This document shows, piece after piece, positions 34,317 to 42,708 of a stretch of 64,000 nucleotides of DNA. Made by a program: the position numbers and the translations under genes. The notes under the pieces were generated by a model, which made no database searches, was not told the DNA's origin, and was given only the letters and a program-made list of their open reading frames with translations. Origin of the DNA: Streptomyces sp. CB00455. GTDB taxonomy: Bacteria > Actinomycetota > Actinomycetes > Streptomycetales > Streptomycetaceae. The stretch covers positions 315,462 through 379,461 of the forward strand of contig NZ_LIVQ01000004.1 of the NCBI RefSeq assembly GCF_001905445.1, read 5' to 3'. The first letter of the stretch is position 1; each line of letters starts with the position of its first letter.

Positions 34317-35432
34317 TCAGTGGTCCTGCCCGGTGTCGCGGGCCGACCGGGTCACGGCTTCGCCGTACAGCCGGAAGAGGCGGGGGCCGCCCGGCGGGGT
34401 ACCGGCCCGGAGCCGGTCCCAGGCCTCGGCCGCCGCGGCCCGGGCCGCCGTCCCCGGCCACGGCTGCGGCAGCAGCTCCGGCGGCAGCAGCGGATCGGGA
34501 TGCATCGCCTCGCCGAAGGCGGCCGCCAGGGCCACGGCCCTGGCCAGCCCCGCGACCCCGTCCCCGCCCTCGGAGCCGTCCTCCGCCCCGGTGGCGCCCG
34601 CACCGCTCGCAGCGGCCCCACCACCGGCTGCGGGCCGGGGGGCCGTGGCCAGGGCGTGCAGGGAGGCGTAGCGGGACGCGATCTCGTCCAGCGGCCAGAG
34701 CCGCGCCGCCAGGGCCCGCGGGTCCGTGGTGGTCCCCACCGCCAGGTCGCGGGTGGTCAGGCCGGTCAGGGCCGCCGAGAGGCCCAGCTCCGCCGCCCGG
34801 GCCCGCACGTACGGACCGATCGCGTTCGGTGTGGCGTACAGCCCGCCCTGGACCGGGGCCGCGCCCAGGCTCGTGAGGGTGTCCCGCAGGGCGTCCCGCG
34901 CCGCCCGCGCGGATTCCGGTACCGCGAAGGCGAACAGGTGCCAGACCCCGTCCCACGGCTCCAGTCCCCGGTCCTGCCGGTAGGCGTACCGGACGAACTC
35001 CACCTCCGGTACGAGCGGCAGCCCCGGCCCCGACCCCCACCCCGCCCCGGGTCCCGCTCCCGCACCCGGTTCGGCCCTCTTTCCCGCGCCCGGTTCCCCC
35101 CTGGTTTCCGCGCCCCGTTCCGCGCCGGGTCCCGCGCCCGGCTCCGCGCCGGTTCCCGCGCCCGACCGCGCCCCGGCTCCCGCGCCCGACTGCGCCCCGA
35201 CCGCCGCGCCCGGTTCCGACCCGGCCACCCGCAGCACGGCGCGCCGCCCGCGCCCCTCCACCGTGAACCGGCCCTCGGCCACCAGCCGCTTCACGCACAG
35301 CCGCACCTGCTGGTCGGTCATCCCGAGCAGGCCCGCGACTTCGTACAGCTCGCCCGCGTCGACCGTCCCGTCCTCCCGGACCAGCGCGTGGACCACCAGG
35401 CGGGTGGGGACCGCCGGACGGGCCGGAGTCAT
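34317..35432 (-). CDS. PaaX family transcriptional regulator with low-complexity insert
   Basis: The 371-residue protein has an N-terminal winged helix (PTRLVVHALVREDGTVDAGELYEVAGLLGMTDQQVRLCVKRLVAEGRFTVEGRGRRAVLR, residues 9-68), a PaaX core (PEVEFVRYAYRQDRGLEPWDGVWHLFAFAVPES, GGLYATPNAIGPYV) and a C-terminal domain (RLWPLDEIASRYASLHALA). Between wing and core is an insert of about 60 residues of GAGAEPGAG-type repeats. PaaX proteins are CoA-thioester-responsive repressors of aromatic catabolism; the ligand here is unknown. ATG 35432 overlaps the GNAT stop (ATGA), so the two form an operon. Confidence 0.85.
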   Translation of the reverse strand: MTPARPAVPTRLVVHALVREDGTVDAGELYEVAGLLGMTDQQVRLCVKRLVAEGRFTVEGRGRRAVLRVAGSEPGAAVGAQSGAGAGARSGAGTGAEPGAGPGAERGAETRGEPGAGKRAEPGAGAGPGAGWGSGPGLPLVPEVEFVRYAYRQDRGLEPWDGVWHLFAFAVPESARAARDALRDTLTSLGAAPVQGGLYATPNAIGPYVRARAAELGLSAALTGLTTRDLAVGTTTDPRALAARLWPLDEIASRYASLHALATAPRPAAGGGAAASGAGATGAEDGSEGGDGVAGLARAVALAAAFGEAMHPDPLLPPELLPQPWPGTAARAAAAEAWDRLRAGTPPGGPRLFRLYGEAVTRSARDTGQDH

Positions 35433-36019
35433 CGCGCCACCGCCTTGTGCATCGTCGTCACGGCCCCGAATCCCAGCACGTCGCGCAGCCATGGCGTCCT
35501 GTGCACGGCGACCGCCCGGAATCCGTGCCGTTCGTACAGGGCCTGCGCCCGCCGGTTCTCCGCGACCACGTCCAGGCGGATCCGCCGGCAGCCCTGCTCG
35601 ACGGCGACCGCCTCGATCTCGCGCAGCAGGAGCCCGCCGATGCCCCGGCCCCGCTCGCCGGCGTCCACGGCGATACCGTCCATGACCAGCTCCCCCCGGG
35701 CCGGGGTCCGCTCCAGCAGGGCCAGCAGGAACAGCCGCCACATGCCCCTGACCTGCCCGTACGTCGCCCTGACCGCAGCCGCGTCCCCGCCGACGAGGCC
35801 GCGTCCGGCGAGCTGGAAGCCGGCCACGCCGACGACCCGTCCGTCGTCGGAAAGGGCCGTCACCCCGCGGTCCGCGTTCAGGTGCTCCGCGATGAACCGC
35901 CGTCCGGTCCCGGCCGGGCCGAGGGCGGCGCCCAGCTTCCCGCCGAAGGCCTCCCAGTACAGCTCGGCCACCCGCTCCTCGGCGCCCCGGGGCAACCCCC
36001 GCCGTGTCGTCGTCGTCAT
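35429..36019 (-). CDS. GNAT family N-acetyltransferase
   Basis: A 196-residue GNAT. Acetyl-CoA motif A is visible as VDAGERGRGIGGLLLREIEAVA (about residues 118-139), preceded by the ELVMDGIAV strand, and motif B as AQALYERHGFRAV. It acetylates an unknown amine. It is the first gene of a two-gene operon with the PaaX regulator (four-base overlap). A dyad between it and the divergent hydrolase may be the operator of that regulator. Confidence 0.9.
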   Translation of the reverse strand: MTTTTRRGLPRGAEERVAELYWEAFGGKLGAALGPAGTGRRFIAEHLNADRGVTALSDDGRVVGVAGFQLAGRGLVGGDAAAVRATYGQVRGMWRLFLLALLERTPARGELVMDGIAVDAGERGRGIGGLLLREIEAVAVEQGCRRIRLDVVAENRRAQALYERHGFRAVAVHRTPWLRDVLGFGAVTTMHKAVAR

Positions 36020-36047
36020 AAGGACGAGTCTAATACGTTCATCGGCG

Positions 36048-36071
36048 CTACGATCGTTTTAGCGATGATAG
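36048..36071. promoter_or_regulatory. Operator-like dyad in the GNAT/hydrolase divergent region
   Basis: A 24-base dyad of the form CTAnnATCG-N6-CGATnnTAG lies 29-52 bases upstream of the GNAT start and 38-61 bases upstream of the hydrolase start. It is markedly AT-richer than its surroundings. TATTAG at 36030-36035 on the minus strand could be the GNAT -10. The PaaX protein encoded in the operon is the natural candidate to bind it. Confidence 0.5.
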
Positions 36072-36108
36072 TTCAGCCGTCCGGAAATGATGAAGGAAAG
36101 GGAGCTCC

Positions 36109-37194
36109 GTGTCCCGCCCGCCTCGCCCCGCCACTCACCCCGCCCGCCCGCCCCACCCCGCTCGCACCGTCGTGCGCACCGTCCTGCTCCTCGCGCTCTG
36201 CGCCGCCCTCCTCGCCGCCGGTCTCGCCGGCGTCGTGATATGGCAGAACAGCTACGACCTCGACGAGCGTCACGTCACCGTCCCGGCGGCCGGCCGGGAG
36301 CTGCCCGGCGTGCTCGCCCTTCCTGTGGGGAAGGGGCCCGGCCCCTTCCCGCTGGTCGTGTTCGTCCACGGCGACGGCGAGGTCGACGCCACCCACGACG
36401 GCTTCTACCGGCCGTTCTGGGAGGCCTTCGCCCGCGCGGGCTACGCCTCCCTCTCGCTCGACAAGCCCGCGGACTGGCTCGGCCAGACCATGGACGACCG
36501 GGCCCGTGAGACCACCGACGCCCTCACCTGGGCGGCCCACAACCGGCCTGAGGTCGACCCGGCGCGGATCGGCCTGTGGGGCGCGAGCCAGGCGGGCTGG
36601 GTGCTGCCCAAGGTGGTGGCGCGGGCACCCGCCCCAGGGGTCCGCTTCGTCATCGCGGTCGGCACCGCCGTCAACTGGGACCGCCAGGGCGAGTACAACC
36701 TGCGCGCCGAGCTCCGTGCCGAGGGGGCGGACGCCGGCCGCACGGCTGCCGCTCTGCGTACCCGCGAGTCCACGCTCGCGCTGCTGCGGCGCGGAGCGAC
36801 ATACGAGGAGTACCGCGCGAGCCCGGACGCCGACCGGGAACTCACCGCTCAGCGCTGGTCGTTCATCAGCCGCAACCACACCGCGGACGCGACCGGCGAC
36901 CTGCGGGCGATGCCGTCCGTTCCCGTGCTGCTGATCTCGGGCGCCGACGACCTGAACGTGGACGGCGCCGAGACCGAGTCCGTCTACCGGTCGCTGCTCG
37001 CCCCCGGCACGCTCACCGTCCGCCGCTATCCGGGCACCACCCACTCCCTGGTGCGCACCGGGATCGAGCGTTCCTCCTGGCGGCTGCCCCTGACGGCGCT
37101 GTTCGCGCCGCGCGCCCTCTTCCCGCCCGGCCTCCTCGACGACCAGCGCCGGTTCCTCGAAGGGCTCCCGGGCGCCGACGTCACAAAGCCGTGA
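36109..37194 (+). CDS. Membrane-anchored alpha/beta hydrolase
   Basis: A 361-residue protein with an N-terminal transmembrane helix (TVVRTVLLLALCAALLAAGLAGVVIW, residues 20-45) and an alpha/beta hydrolase domain. It shows the oxyanion strand FVHGDGEVDATHDG, the nucleophile elbow GLWGASQAGW (Ser160), the acid in GADDLNVDG and the catalytic His in GTTHSL. The layout resembles extracytoplasmic dienelactone hydrolase or acyl esterase-like proteins. GTG 36109 has a GGGAG Shine-Dalgarno. It is divergent from the GNAT-PaaX operon, whose dyad may control it too. Confidence 0.85.
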   Translation: MSRPPRPATHPARPPHPARTVVRTVLLLALCAALLAAGLAGVVIWQNSYDLDERHVTVPAAGRELPGVLALPVGKGPGPFPLVVFVHGDGEVDATHDGFYRPFWEAFARAGYASLSLDKPADWLGQTMDDRARETTDALTWAAHNRPEVDPARIGLWGASQAGWVLPKVVARAPAPGVRFVIAVGTAVNWDRQGEYNLRAELRAEGADAGRTAAALRTRESTLALLRRGATYEEYRASPDADRELTAQRWSFISRNHTADATGDLRAMPSVPVLLISGADDLNVDGAETESVYRSLLAPGTLTVRRYPGTTHSLVRTGIERSSWRLPLTALFAPRALFPPGLLDDQRRFLEGLPGADVTKP

Positions 37195-37282
37195 CGGGTG
37201 GGGGCCACGGGCGTACGGGGGCCGTCAAGGCAGGCTGCGGAGCCGGGTTCCGGGCCCCTCCTGCCGGCGCTGCGGGCGCTGG

Positions 37283-37343
37283 TGACGTGACGCCGTGACG
37301 CAATGACGCCATGACGTAGTGACGCCGTGACGCGGGCATGACG
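37283..37343. repeat. TGACG short-period repeat array
   Basis: The pentamer TGACG recurs at 37283, 37288, 37296, 37304, 37312, 37320, 37328 and 37339. The central copies are exactly eight bases apart. The array lies between a stop codon and a large terminator hairpin. Confidence 0.75.
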
Positions 37344-37369
37344 CCGCCCCCGTCGTCGCCCGGTACCTC

Positions 37370-37419
37370 CAGGGCCCCCGACACCGCGACGCGCTCGGCG
37401 TCACGGTGCGGGGGCCCTG
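37370..37419. terminator. Large bidirectional terminator hairpin
   Basis: An 11-base-pair outer stem, then five and five base pairs with small bulges, and a five-base loop. It lies between convergent genes ending at 37194 and 37451. Confidence 0.75.
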
Positions 37420-37450
37420 TCGGCCGGAACGGCTGAGCGGGGGCGGGGGG

Positions 37451-37828
37451 TCATTTGTCGGAGTAGCTGAAGTCTCCGACGGTCCAGGCACTGACGTCCT
37501 TGACGGCGATCCGGTACATCCCGCCGGTTTCGGGGATGCCCAGGGTGCCCTGGAGGATGCGCGCCACGTGGAAGTGCAGGTGCGAGGGCGCTTCCCCGGC
37601 GGGCCGGGCGGGGCCCGCCTGTGGGGAGGCTCTGAAGATTTCGGCGAACGGAGCCAGCTGGTCGGAGTCCTGGAGGACCTCGGCCACGCGCTGACGCCAG
37701 ACGCTCTCAGGGGCCAGGCGGCCGGTGATGACGGCGCCGTGGACCACGACAGTGAGGGACATCTGATTGGTTTGCTCCGACTCGACCATGGTTGCGAGAT
37801 CGATGAGCAGGTCATCAGGGATCGACAT
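37451..37828 (-). CDS. Hypothetical protein
   Basis: A 125-residue protein (ATG 37828; an in-frame TTG at 37846 adds six residues) that is not recognised with certainty. It has beta-strand-rich ends (QMSLTVVVHGAVITGRLAPES; GMYRIAVKDVSAWTVGDFSYSDK) around a charged, Pro-rich middle. The VVVHGAVITGRL strand recalls gas-vesicle accessory protein GvpU-like sequences, but no other gvp gene is near, so this is not asserted. It is convergent with the alpha/beta hydrolase. Confidence 0.6.
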   Translation of the reverse strand: MSIPDDLLIDLATMVESEQTNQMSLTVVVHGAVITGRLAPESVWRQRVAEVLQDSDQLAPFAEIFRASPQAGPARPAGEAPSHLHFHVARILQGTLGIPETGGMYRIAVKDVSAWTVGDFSYSDK

Positions 37829-37852
37829 GGCCCAGGACTCTAGCAAGCGCGC

Positions 37853-38161
37853 TCAGGCGCCGGCCGGGGTACCCAGCAGTGCCGAGGCGGCCTGCAGCGG
37901 AGTCAGGGCGGGCACGGGCACCGGCGCCGAAAGGTCGCGGCAGGTGAAACCGAGCCGGGTCAGCGCGCGGGTGACCTCCGCGGCCGTGAAGTCGCGGCGG
38001 TCCTGCCGGGTGATCACCTCGCCGACCTGCTTGACCGGGTAGGTGCGACGGCCGACGATCACGGACGCTCCCGTGACGGGCTCGGCCTTGACGCCCTTCA
38101 TCTTCTCCTCGACCTCGCTCTTCTCGAGGTCGAAGGGGTACCGGGCGATGACGAAGCGCAT
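37853..38161 (-). CDS. SCO5918 family protein
   Basis: A 102-residue protein with MRFVIARYPFDLEKSEVEEKMKGVKAEPVTGASVIVGRRTYPVKQVGEVITRQDRRDFTAAEV. This matches the small SCO5918 family that sits next to a DEAD-box helicase and a cold-shock gene in Streptomyces. ATG 38161 has a GAGG Shine-Dalgarno. Function is unknown; the conserved neighbourhood with RNA helicase and Csp suggests a role in the cold or RNA-structure response. It lies 126 bases downstream of the helicase stop on the same strand. Confidence 0.82.
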   Translation of the reverse strand: MRFVIARYPFDLEKSEVEEKMKGVKAEPVTGASVIVGRRTYPVKQVGEVITRQDRRDFTAAEVTRALTRLGFTCRDLSAPVPVPALTPLQAASALLGTPAGA

Positions 38162-38287
38162 GATGCCTCACAGACGGGAAGGGGTACGCGGGGACGAACG
38201 GACGGGCCGGGACGGGGCCGGCCGAGCGGGGCGGGGCGGCGCGGGCGGTACGGCGCGAAGGCCAAACCACCCGCCCGTCCGCCCCGG

Positions 38288-39772
38288 TCAGGCGGCGGCC
38301 ATGCCCATGGAACGGCGACGCTCCTGGGCGGGGCGGCTGCGCCGTCCGCGGGAGGAACGCGCACTGCGCTCCGGCCGGTCCTGCCGGGGCGCGGTGATCG
38401 TGACGGGGATGCCCGAAGGGGCCTGCGCTCCCGTGATCCGGTTCAGGGCCTCTTCGCCCGCGCGGACCTGGGTGGTCTGCGGGGTGATACCGGCGGCGGC
38501 CATGAGGCGGGTCATGTCACGGCGCTGGTTCGGCGTGACCAGGGTGACCACGCTGCCCGACTCGCCGGCGCGCGCGGTGCGGCCGCCGCGGTGCAGGTAG
38601 TCCTTGGGGTCGGTGGGCGGGTCCACGTTCACGACGAGGTCGAGGTTGTCGACGTGGATGCCGCGCGCCGCGACGTTGGTCGCCACCAGGACGGTGACGT
38701 GCCCGGACTTGAACTGGGTCAGGGTCCGGGTGCGCTGCGGCTGCGACTTCCCGCCGTGCAGGGCGGCGGCTCGGACCCCGCTGCTGAGCAGGTGCTCGGT
38801 GAGGCGGTCGACGGCGTGCTTGGTGTCCAGGAACATGATCACCCGGCCCTCGCGGGCGGCGATCTCGGTGGTCGCCGCGTGCTTGTCCGCGCCGTGGACG
38901 TGCAGCACGTGGTGCTCCATGGTGGTGACCGCGCCGGCCGAGGGGTCGACGGAGTGCACGACCGGGTCGGTCAGGTAGCGGCGCACGAGCAGGTCGACGT
39001 TGCGGTCGAGGGTGGCGGAGAACAGCATCCGCTGGCCCTCGGGGCGCACCTGGTCGAGCAGGGCGGTGACCTGCGGCATGAAGCCCATGTCGGCCATCTG
39101 GTCGGCCTCGTCCAGCACCGTGATGCCGACCTGGTTCAGCCGGCAGTCGCCGCGCTCGATGAGGTCCTTGAGGCGTCCGGGGGTCGCGACGACGATCTCG
39201 GCGCCGTTCCTGAGCGCGTTGGCCTGGCGGCCGATGGGCATGCCGCCGACCACGGTCGCCAGACGCAGCTGCACGGCGCGGGCGTAGGGCGTCAGCGCGT
39301 CGGTGACCTGCTGAGCGAGCTCGCGGGTCGGTACGAGGACCAGCGCCAGGGGCTGGCGGGCCTCGGCGCGCTGTCCGGCGGTGCGGGCCAGCAGCGCGAG
39401 GCCGAAGGCGAGGGTCTTGCCGGAGCCGGTGCGTCCGCGGCCCAGTACGTCGCGGCCCGCGAGGGAGTTCGGCAGGGTCGCGGCCTGGATCGGGAACGGC
39501 ACCGACATCCCCTGGGCGCCGAGCGCGGCGAGCAGCTCACCGGGCATGTCGAGATCGGCGAAGGCCTCGACGGCGGGGAGCGCGGGGGTGATGGTCTTGG
39601 GCAGGGCGAATTCACCCTGCACCGCGGCGGGACGCCGGCCGCCGTAGCCCGAACGGGCGGGGCCGCCGGAACGTGCCGGAGCGCCGGAGCGGCCGGTGCG
39701 CGGAGCGCCGCCCTGGCCGCCACCGGTACGGGTGCGGGAATAGCGGTCGTTCGTGCGAGTGGTGCGGTTCAT
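38288..39772 (-). CDS. DEAD-box RNA helicase
   Basis: The 494-residue helicase has all core motifs: Q motif with FPIQAATLP, motif I GRGRTGSGKT, Ia PTRELAQQ, Ib TPGRL, II DEAD, III SAT, V ATNVAARGIHVDN, VI HRGGRTARAG. It has an Arg/Gly-rich N-terminal extension (residues 1-45) and a basic Arg/Ser-rich C-terminus, both probable RNA-binding tails. It probably unwinds structured RNA in the cold, like CsdA/RhlE. ATG 39772 has a GGAAGG Shine-Dalgarno. The leader upstream is long (about 310 bases), as is common for cold-induced genes. Confidence 0.95.
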   Translation of the reverse strand: MNRTTRTNDRYSRTRTGGGQGGAPRTGRSGAPARSGGPARSGYGGRRPAAVQGEFALPKTITPALPAVEAFADLDMPGELLAALGAQGMSVPFPIQAATLPNSLAGRDVLGRGRTGSGKTLAFGLALLARTAGQRAEARQPLALVLVPTRELAQQVTDALTPYARAVQLRLATVVGGMPIGRQANALRNGAEIVVATPGRLKDLIERGDCRLNQVGITVLDEADQMADMGFMPQVTALLDQVRPEGQRMLFSATLDRNVDLLVRRYLTDPVVHSVDPSAGAVTTMEHHVLHVHGADKHAATTEIAAREGRVIMFLDTKHAVDRLTEHLLSSGVRAAALHGGKSQPQRTRTLTQFKSGHVTVLVATNVAARGIHVDNLDLVVNVDPPTDPKDYLHRGGRTARAGESGSVVTLVTPNQRRDMTRLMAAAGITPQTTQVRAGEEALNRITGAQAPSGIPVTITAPRQDRPERSARSSRGRRSRPAQERRRSMGMAAA

Positions 39773-40085
39773 GCAGAACCTTCCTCGATGCGGCGCGTAT
39801 CGAGGAATTCCCGGCAAGGGGATTCGCGAGAACGAGCCGAAGAAAGACGAGGCAGAGCCGTACCGCGATCAACGGACGGGTCTGCGGGAGAGAGTGCCGC
39901 GCGGTGCGTCGGAAAGCCGGGAAACGGCGGACGGACGTCTTACGAGGCGGGGGCGAGGCGGTGCTTCGTCGTGGACGACGCGGCCGCCCGGCCGGACGGT
40001 GAGGCGGGCCGGCGCCGGGCGCCGTCACCCGCCGCGCACACGCAACCGTCGGGAGCCGACGGGCGTGGGCGGGGGAAAAGCAACG
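39773..40085 (-). promoter_or_regulatory. Long untranslated region upstream of the helicase
   Basis: About 310 bases without a credible gene lie between the Csp terminator and the helicase. The stretch has purine-rich segments and a GGAATTC region near the start codon. A long 5' leader for the helicase mRNA is the likeliest content. No parallel to the Csp leaders was seen. Confidence 0.4.
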
Positions 40086-40120
40086 AGCTGGGGCCCGCAC
40101 CCAAGGTGCGGGCCCCAGCT
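40086..40120 (-). terminator. Terminator of cold-shock gene 1
   Basis: A perfect 16-base-pair stem with a three-base loop lies just after the Csp stop codon. Its arm AGCTGGGGCCC is shared with the terminator of the second cold-shock gene. Confidence 0.85.
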
Positions 40121-40137
40121 ACGTGTACGCGTCAGCG

Positions 40138-40341
40138 TCAGGCGGGAACGATGTTCTCGGCCTGCGGGCCCTTCTGGCCCTGCGTGACGTCGAAGGTAAC
40201 CTTCTGGCCTTCCTGAAGCTCACGGAAGCCAGAAGCGGCGATGTTCGAGTAGTGAGCGAAGACGTCAGCGCCGCCGCCCTCCTGCTCGATGAAGCCGAAG
40301 CCCTTTTCCGCGTTGAACCACTTCACGGTGCCAGATGCCAT
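40138..40341 (-). CDS. Cold-shock protein 1
   Basis: A 67-residue CspA-family protein: GTVKWFNAEKGFGFIEQEGG with RNP1 (KGFGFI) and RNP2 (VFAHY), ending AENIVPA. It is a single-stranded nucleic-acid-binding RNA chaperone. ATG 40341 has an AAGGAGA Shine-Dalgarno. It differs from the second copy 2.9 kb away at six positions (E21D, S37Q, T49I, V52I, T53A, Q60T) plus one near the start. The leader and terminator are also shared, so the whole locus was duplicated. Confidence 0.96.
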   Translation of the reverse strand: MASGTVKWFNAEKGFGFIEQEGGGADVFAHYSNIAASGFRELQEGQKVTFDVTQGQKGPQAENIVPA

Positions 40342-40516
40342 ATGAATTCTCCTTTGGGGCAGTGCCCGGAACCGCACTGTGCGATCTCCGGAGTCGCCGC
40401 GATGATTGCCCCGACCGGAAAACTGCACCGGCAAATGAAAAGCGCCCGCACCGGAAAAGTCCGGTGAGAGCACTTGTAAGTTTTTGGGAACCACAACTGC
40501 AACTGAGATCACAGTA
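40342..40516 (-). promoter_or_regulatory. Conserved structured 5' leader and promoter of cold-shock gene 1
   Basis: A TACTGT -10 (40516-40511) is followed by a roughly 165-base leader. It has the block CAGTTGCAGTTGTGGTTCCC then AAAAACTTACAAGTG, a hairpin with CACCGGA arms, the block ATCATCGCGGCGAC, and CACTGCCCC before the Shine-Dalgarno. The same blocks occur in the same order in the second cold-shock leader. Confidence 0.75.
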
Positions 40517-40654
40517 GCACAGGAGGTGCCGGACGGCGCGGAAATGTAGGCCGTCCCACACGCGCGCCGTCGGCCTCCCCGAGCGGCCGTTCGTAATTCT
40601 GCATCGGCAGCGGCAGATATGCCTGCCTGTAAGTCATATAAACGGTGTCGCCCC

Positions 40655-40981
40655 TCAAGGCTTTTCGTGCCCGCGCCGCATCTCCTCGTTCAGCTGGAGC
40701 GCCTCTTCGAGCTGGTCCTCCAGCACGATGATCCGGCAGGCCGCCTCCACCGGCGTCCCGCTGTCGACGAGCTCACGGGCCCGGGCGGCGACGCGCAGCT
40801 GGTAGCGGGAGAAGCGCCGGTGGCCGCCGGAGGAGCGCAGTGGGGTGATCAGGCGTGCTTCGCCCAGGGCGCGGAGGAAGGCGGGGGTGGTGCCGAGCAT
40901 TTCGGCGGCCCGGCCCATCGTGTAGGCGGGGTAGTCGTCGTCGTCGAGGCTGTCGGAGAGCGGGGACTTCTCAGATGTCAC
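40655..40981 (-). CDS. MerR family transcriptional regulator (HTH only)
   Basis: A 108-residue MerR-type protein with the DNA-binding domain YTMGRAAEMLGTTPAFLRALGEARLITPLRSSGGHRRFSRYQLRVAARARELVDSG (about residues 19-73) and a coiled-coil C-terminal helix (IIVLEDQLEEALQLNEEMRRG). No effector domain is present, which resembles the short HspR/BldC-adjacent type. The GTG start is at 40981. It is divergent from the flavoenzyme at 41200, and might control that gene or the adjacent cold-shock gene (inference). Confidence 0.87.
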   Translation of the reverse strand: MTSEKSPLSDSLDDDDYPAYTMGRAAEMLGTTPAFLRALGEARLITPLRSSGGHRRFSRYQLRVAARARELVDSGTPVEAACRIIVLEDQLEEALQLNEEMRRGHEKP

Positions 40982-41199
40982 GCCAGAGACGCTAACCCTG
41001 ATGGCTGACCATGTCTACTCCGACCGGGACAGATTTCCTCCGGAATTTGCTTCAGGAGTTCTCTCCCGCATGCAATCTTTTGCCCGGGCGACGAGTTGAG
41101 GGTGCGGCCCATCGGCGTAGCGTGAAACGTGGAGAGGGGACGCACAAAACAACAGGGGACAGGGGGCAGGGGGACACACGGGCGCGAGGAGCGACGGCC

Positions 41200-42570
41200 A
41201 TGGGCAGGCTATCGATCGATCAGTTGCGGGAACGGGTACGCGGAGTCGTGGTCACCTCGGACGACGACGGCTACGAAGAGGCACGCAAGGTCTACAACGC
41301 CATGATCGACAAGCGGCCGGCAGTCGTGGTGCGCTGCACCCACGCCGGCGACGTGATGGCCGCGGTCGACTTCGCCCGGGAGAACGAGCTGGATCTCGCG
41401 GTCCGCGGCGGCGGCCACAGCGTGCCCGGCTTCGGCACCTGTGACGACGGCGTGGTGGCCGACCTCTCCGGAATGCGCGGCGTCCGCGTCGATCCCGCGC
41501 GGCGGACGGCGCGCGCCGAGGGCGGAGCGACCTGGGGCGACTTCAACGCGGCCACCTACGCCTTCGGCCTGGCGACGACCGGCGGGATCATCTCGACCAC
41601 GGGCGTCAGCGGGCTGACCCTCGGCGGCGGTATCGGATACCTCTCCCGCAAACTGGGCCTGAGCTGCGACAACCTCGTCTCGGCGGATGTGGTGACCGCC
41701 GACGGCCGGTTCCTCGTCGCGAACGAGGAGGAGAACGCGGACCTCTTCTGGGCGCTGCGCGGCGGCGGCGGCAACTTCGGCGTGGTCACCTCGCTGGAGT
41801 TCAAGCTCGCCGAGGTGAAGGACGTGTACGGCGGACCGATCCTCTACGAGATGGCCGACGCCGCGACCGTCCTGCGCTCCTTCCGCGACTTCATCGGGAA
41901 GGCCCCGGAGGAACTGGGCGGCTTCCCGGCCTTCCAGATGGCCCCGCCGCTCCCCTTCATCCCCGAGGACCGGCACGGCGAGCCGTTCATCCTGGTCGTC
42001 TCCTGCTGGGCGGGCGCGCTCGACGAGGGCGGGCGCGCCCTCCAGCCGTTCCACGACTTCGCGCCGGTGGTCGCCGAGCACGTCGGACCCATGCCGTACC
42101 CGGCGCTCAACAGCGCCTTCGACGCACTCGTGCCGCCCGGCCTCCAGCACTACTGGAAGGCCAACTTCGTGACCGAGCTCGGCGACGGGGCGATCGAGGC
42201 CCATACGCGGCACGCGCCCGACCTGCCGGCGGTGAATTCGACGGTGCACATCTATCCCATCGACGGCGCGTGCCACCGCGTCGCTCCGGAGGCGACGGCC
42301 TTCGCCTACCGGGACGCCTCCTTCGCCACCGTCATCGCCGGCATGTGGCCCGACCCGGCCGACAACGAGGCCAACACGGCCTGGGTGCGCGACTACTACG
42401 AGGCGACCGCCCCGCACTCGGAGGAGGGCGGTTACGTCAACTTCATGGCCGGGGACGACCAGGACCGGGTACGGGCCAACTACCGGGGCAATTACGACCG
42501 CCTCGTGGAGGTCAAGCGCCTCTACGACCCGGGGAACCTGTTCCACCTCAACCAGAACATCACGCCGTAA
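41200..42570 (+). CDS. FAD-binding oxidoreductase, BBE type
   Basis: A 456-residue flavoenzyme of the VAO/PCMH family with a C-terminal BBE domain (YRGNYDRLVEVKRLYDPGNLFHLNQNI). The FAD-binding part has LAVRGGGHSVPGFGTCDDG, where His73 is the expected 8-alpha-histidyl FAD link, and GVSGLTLGGGIGYLSRK. The cysteine that gives a second covalent link in berberine bridge enzyme is absent at the usual place, so the flavin is probably singly attached. Substrates are commonly sugars, alcohols or polyketide intermediates. ATG 41200 has a GAGGAG Shine-Dalgarno; the open frame upstream of it is untypical. Confidence 0.9.
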   Translation: MGRLSIDQLRERVRGVVVTSDDDGYEEARKVYNAMIDKRPAVVVRCTHAGDVMAAVDFARENELDLAVRGGGHSVPGFGTCDDGVVADLSGMRGVRVDPARRTARAEGGATWGDFNAATYAFGLATTGGIISTTGVSGLTLGGGIGYLSRKLGLSCDNLVSADVVTADGRFLVANEEENADLFWALRGGGGNFGVVTSLEFKLAEVKDVYGGPILYEMADAATVLRSFRDFIGKAPEELGGFPAFQMAPPLPFIPEDRHGEPFILVVSCWAGALDEGGRALQPFHDFAPVVAEHVGPMPYPALNSAFDALVPPGLQHYWKANFVTELGDGAIEAHTRHAPDLPAVNSTVHIYPIDGACHRVAPEATAFAYRDASFATVIAGMWPDPADNEANTAWVRDYYEATAPHSEEGGYVNFMAGDDQDRVRANYRGNYDRLVEVKRLYDPGNLFHLNQNITP

Positions 42571-42708
42571 GTGCGTGGAGAAGGGCCACCAGGCACGGCC
42601 TTCCGGTCAGGGGTGACGCACCTTCGATCACACAACGTGTTTACCTCCGTGCTAAGGGGTAACACTGGGTGAGGAGAATGGATCAGTCACCTGCAGGAAG
42701 GCGGGACC

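Noticed and set aside
37451..37828. Gas-vesicle accessory protein GvpU
   Set aside because: One beta strand looks similar, but no other gvp gene is nearby and the remainder cannot be aligned confidently by eye.
40600..40630. Possible third cluster dyad (CGGCAGCGGCAG ... TGCC)
   Set aside because: The arms do not match AGCGGCA/TGCCGCT with a six-base spacer, and the site is outside the cluster.
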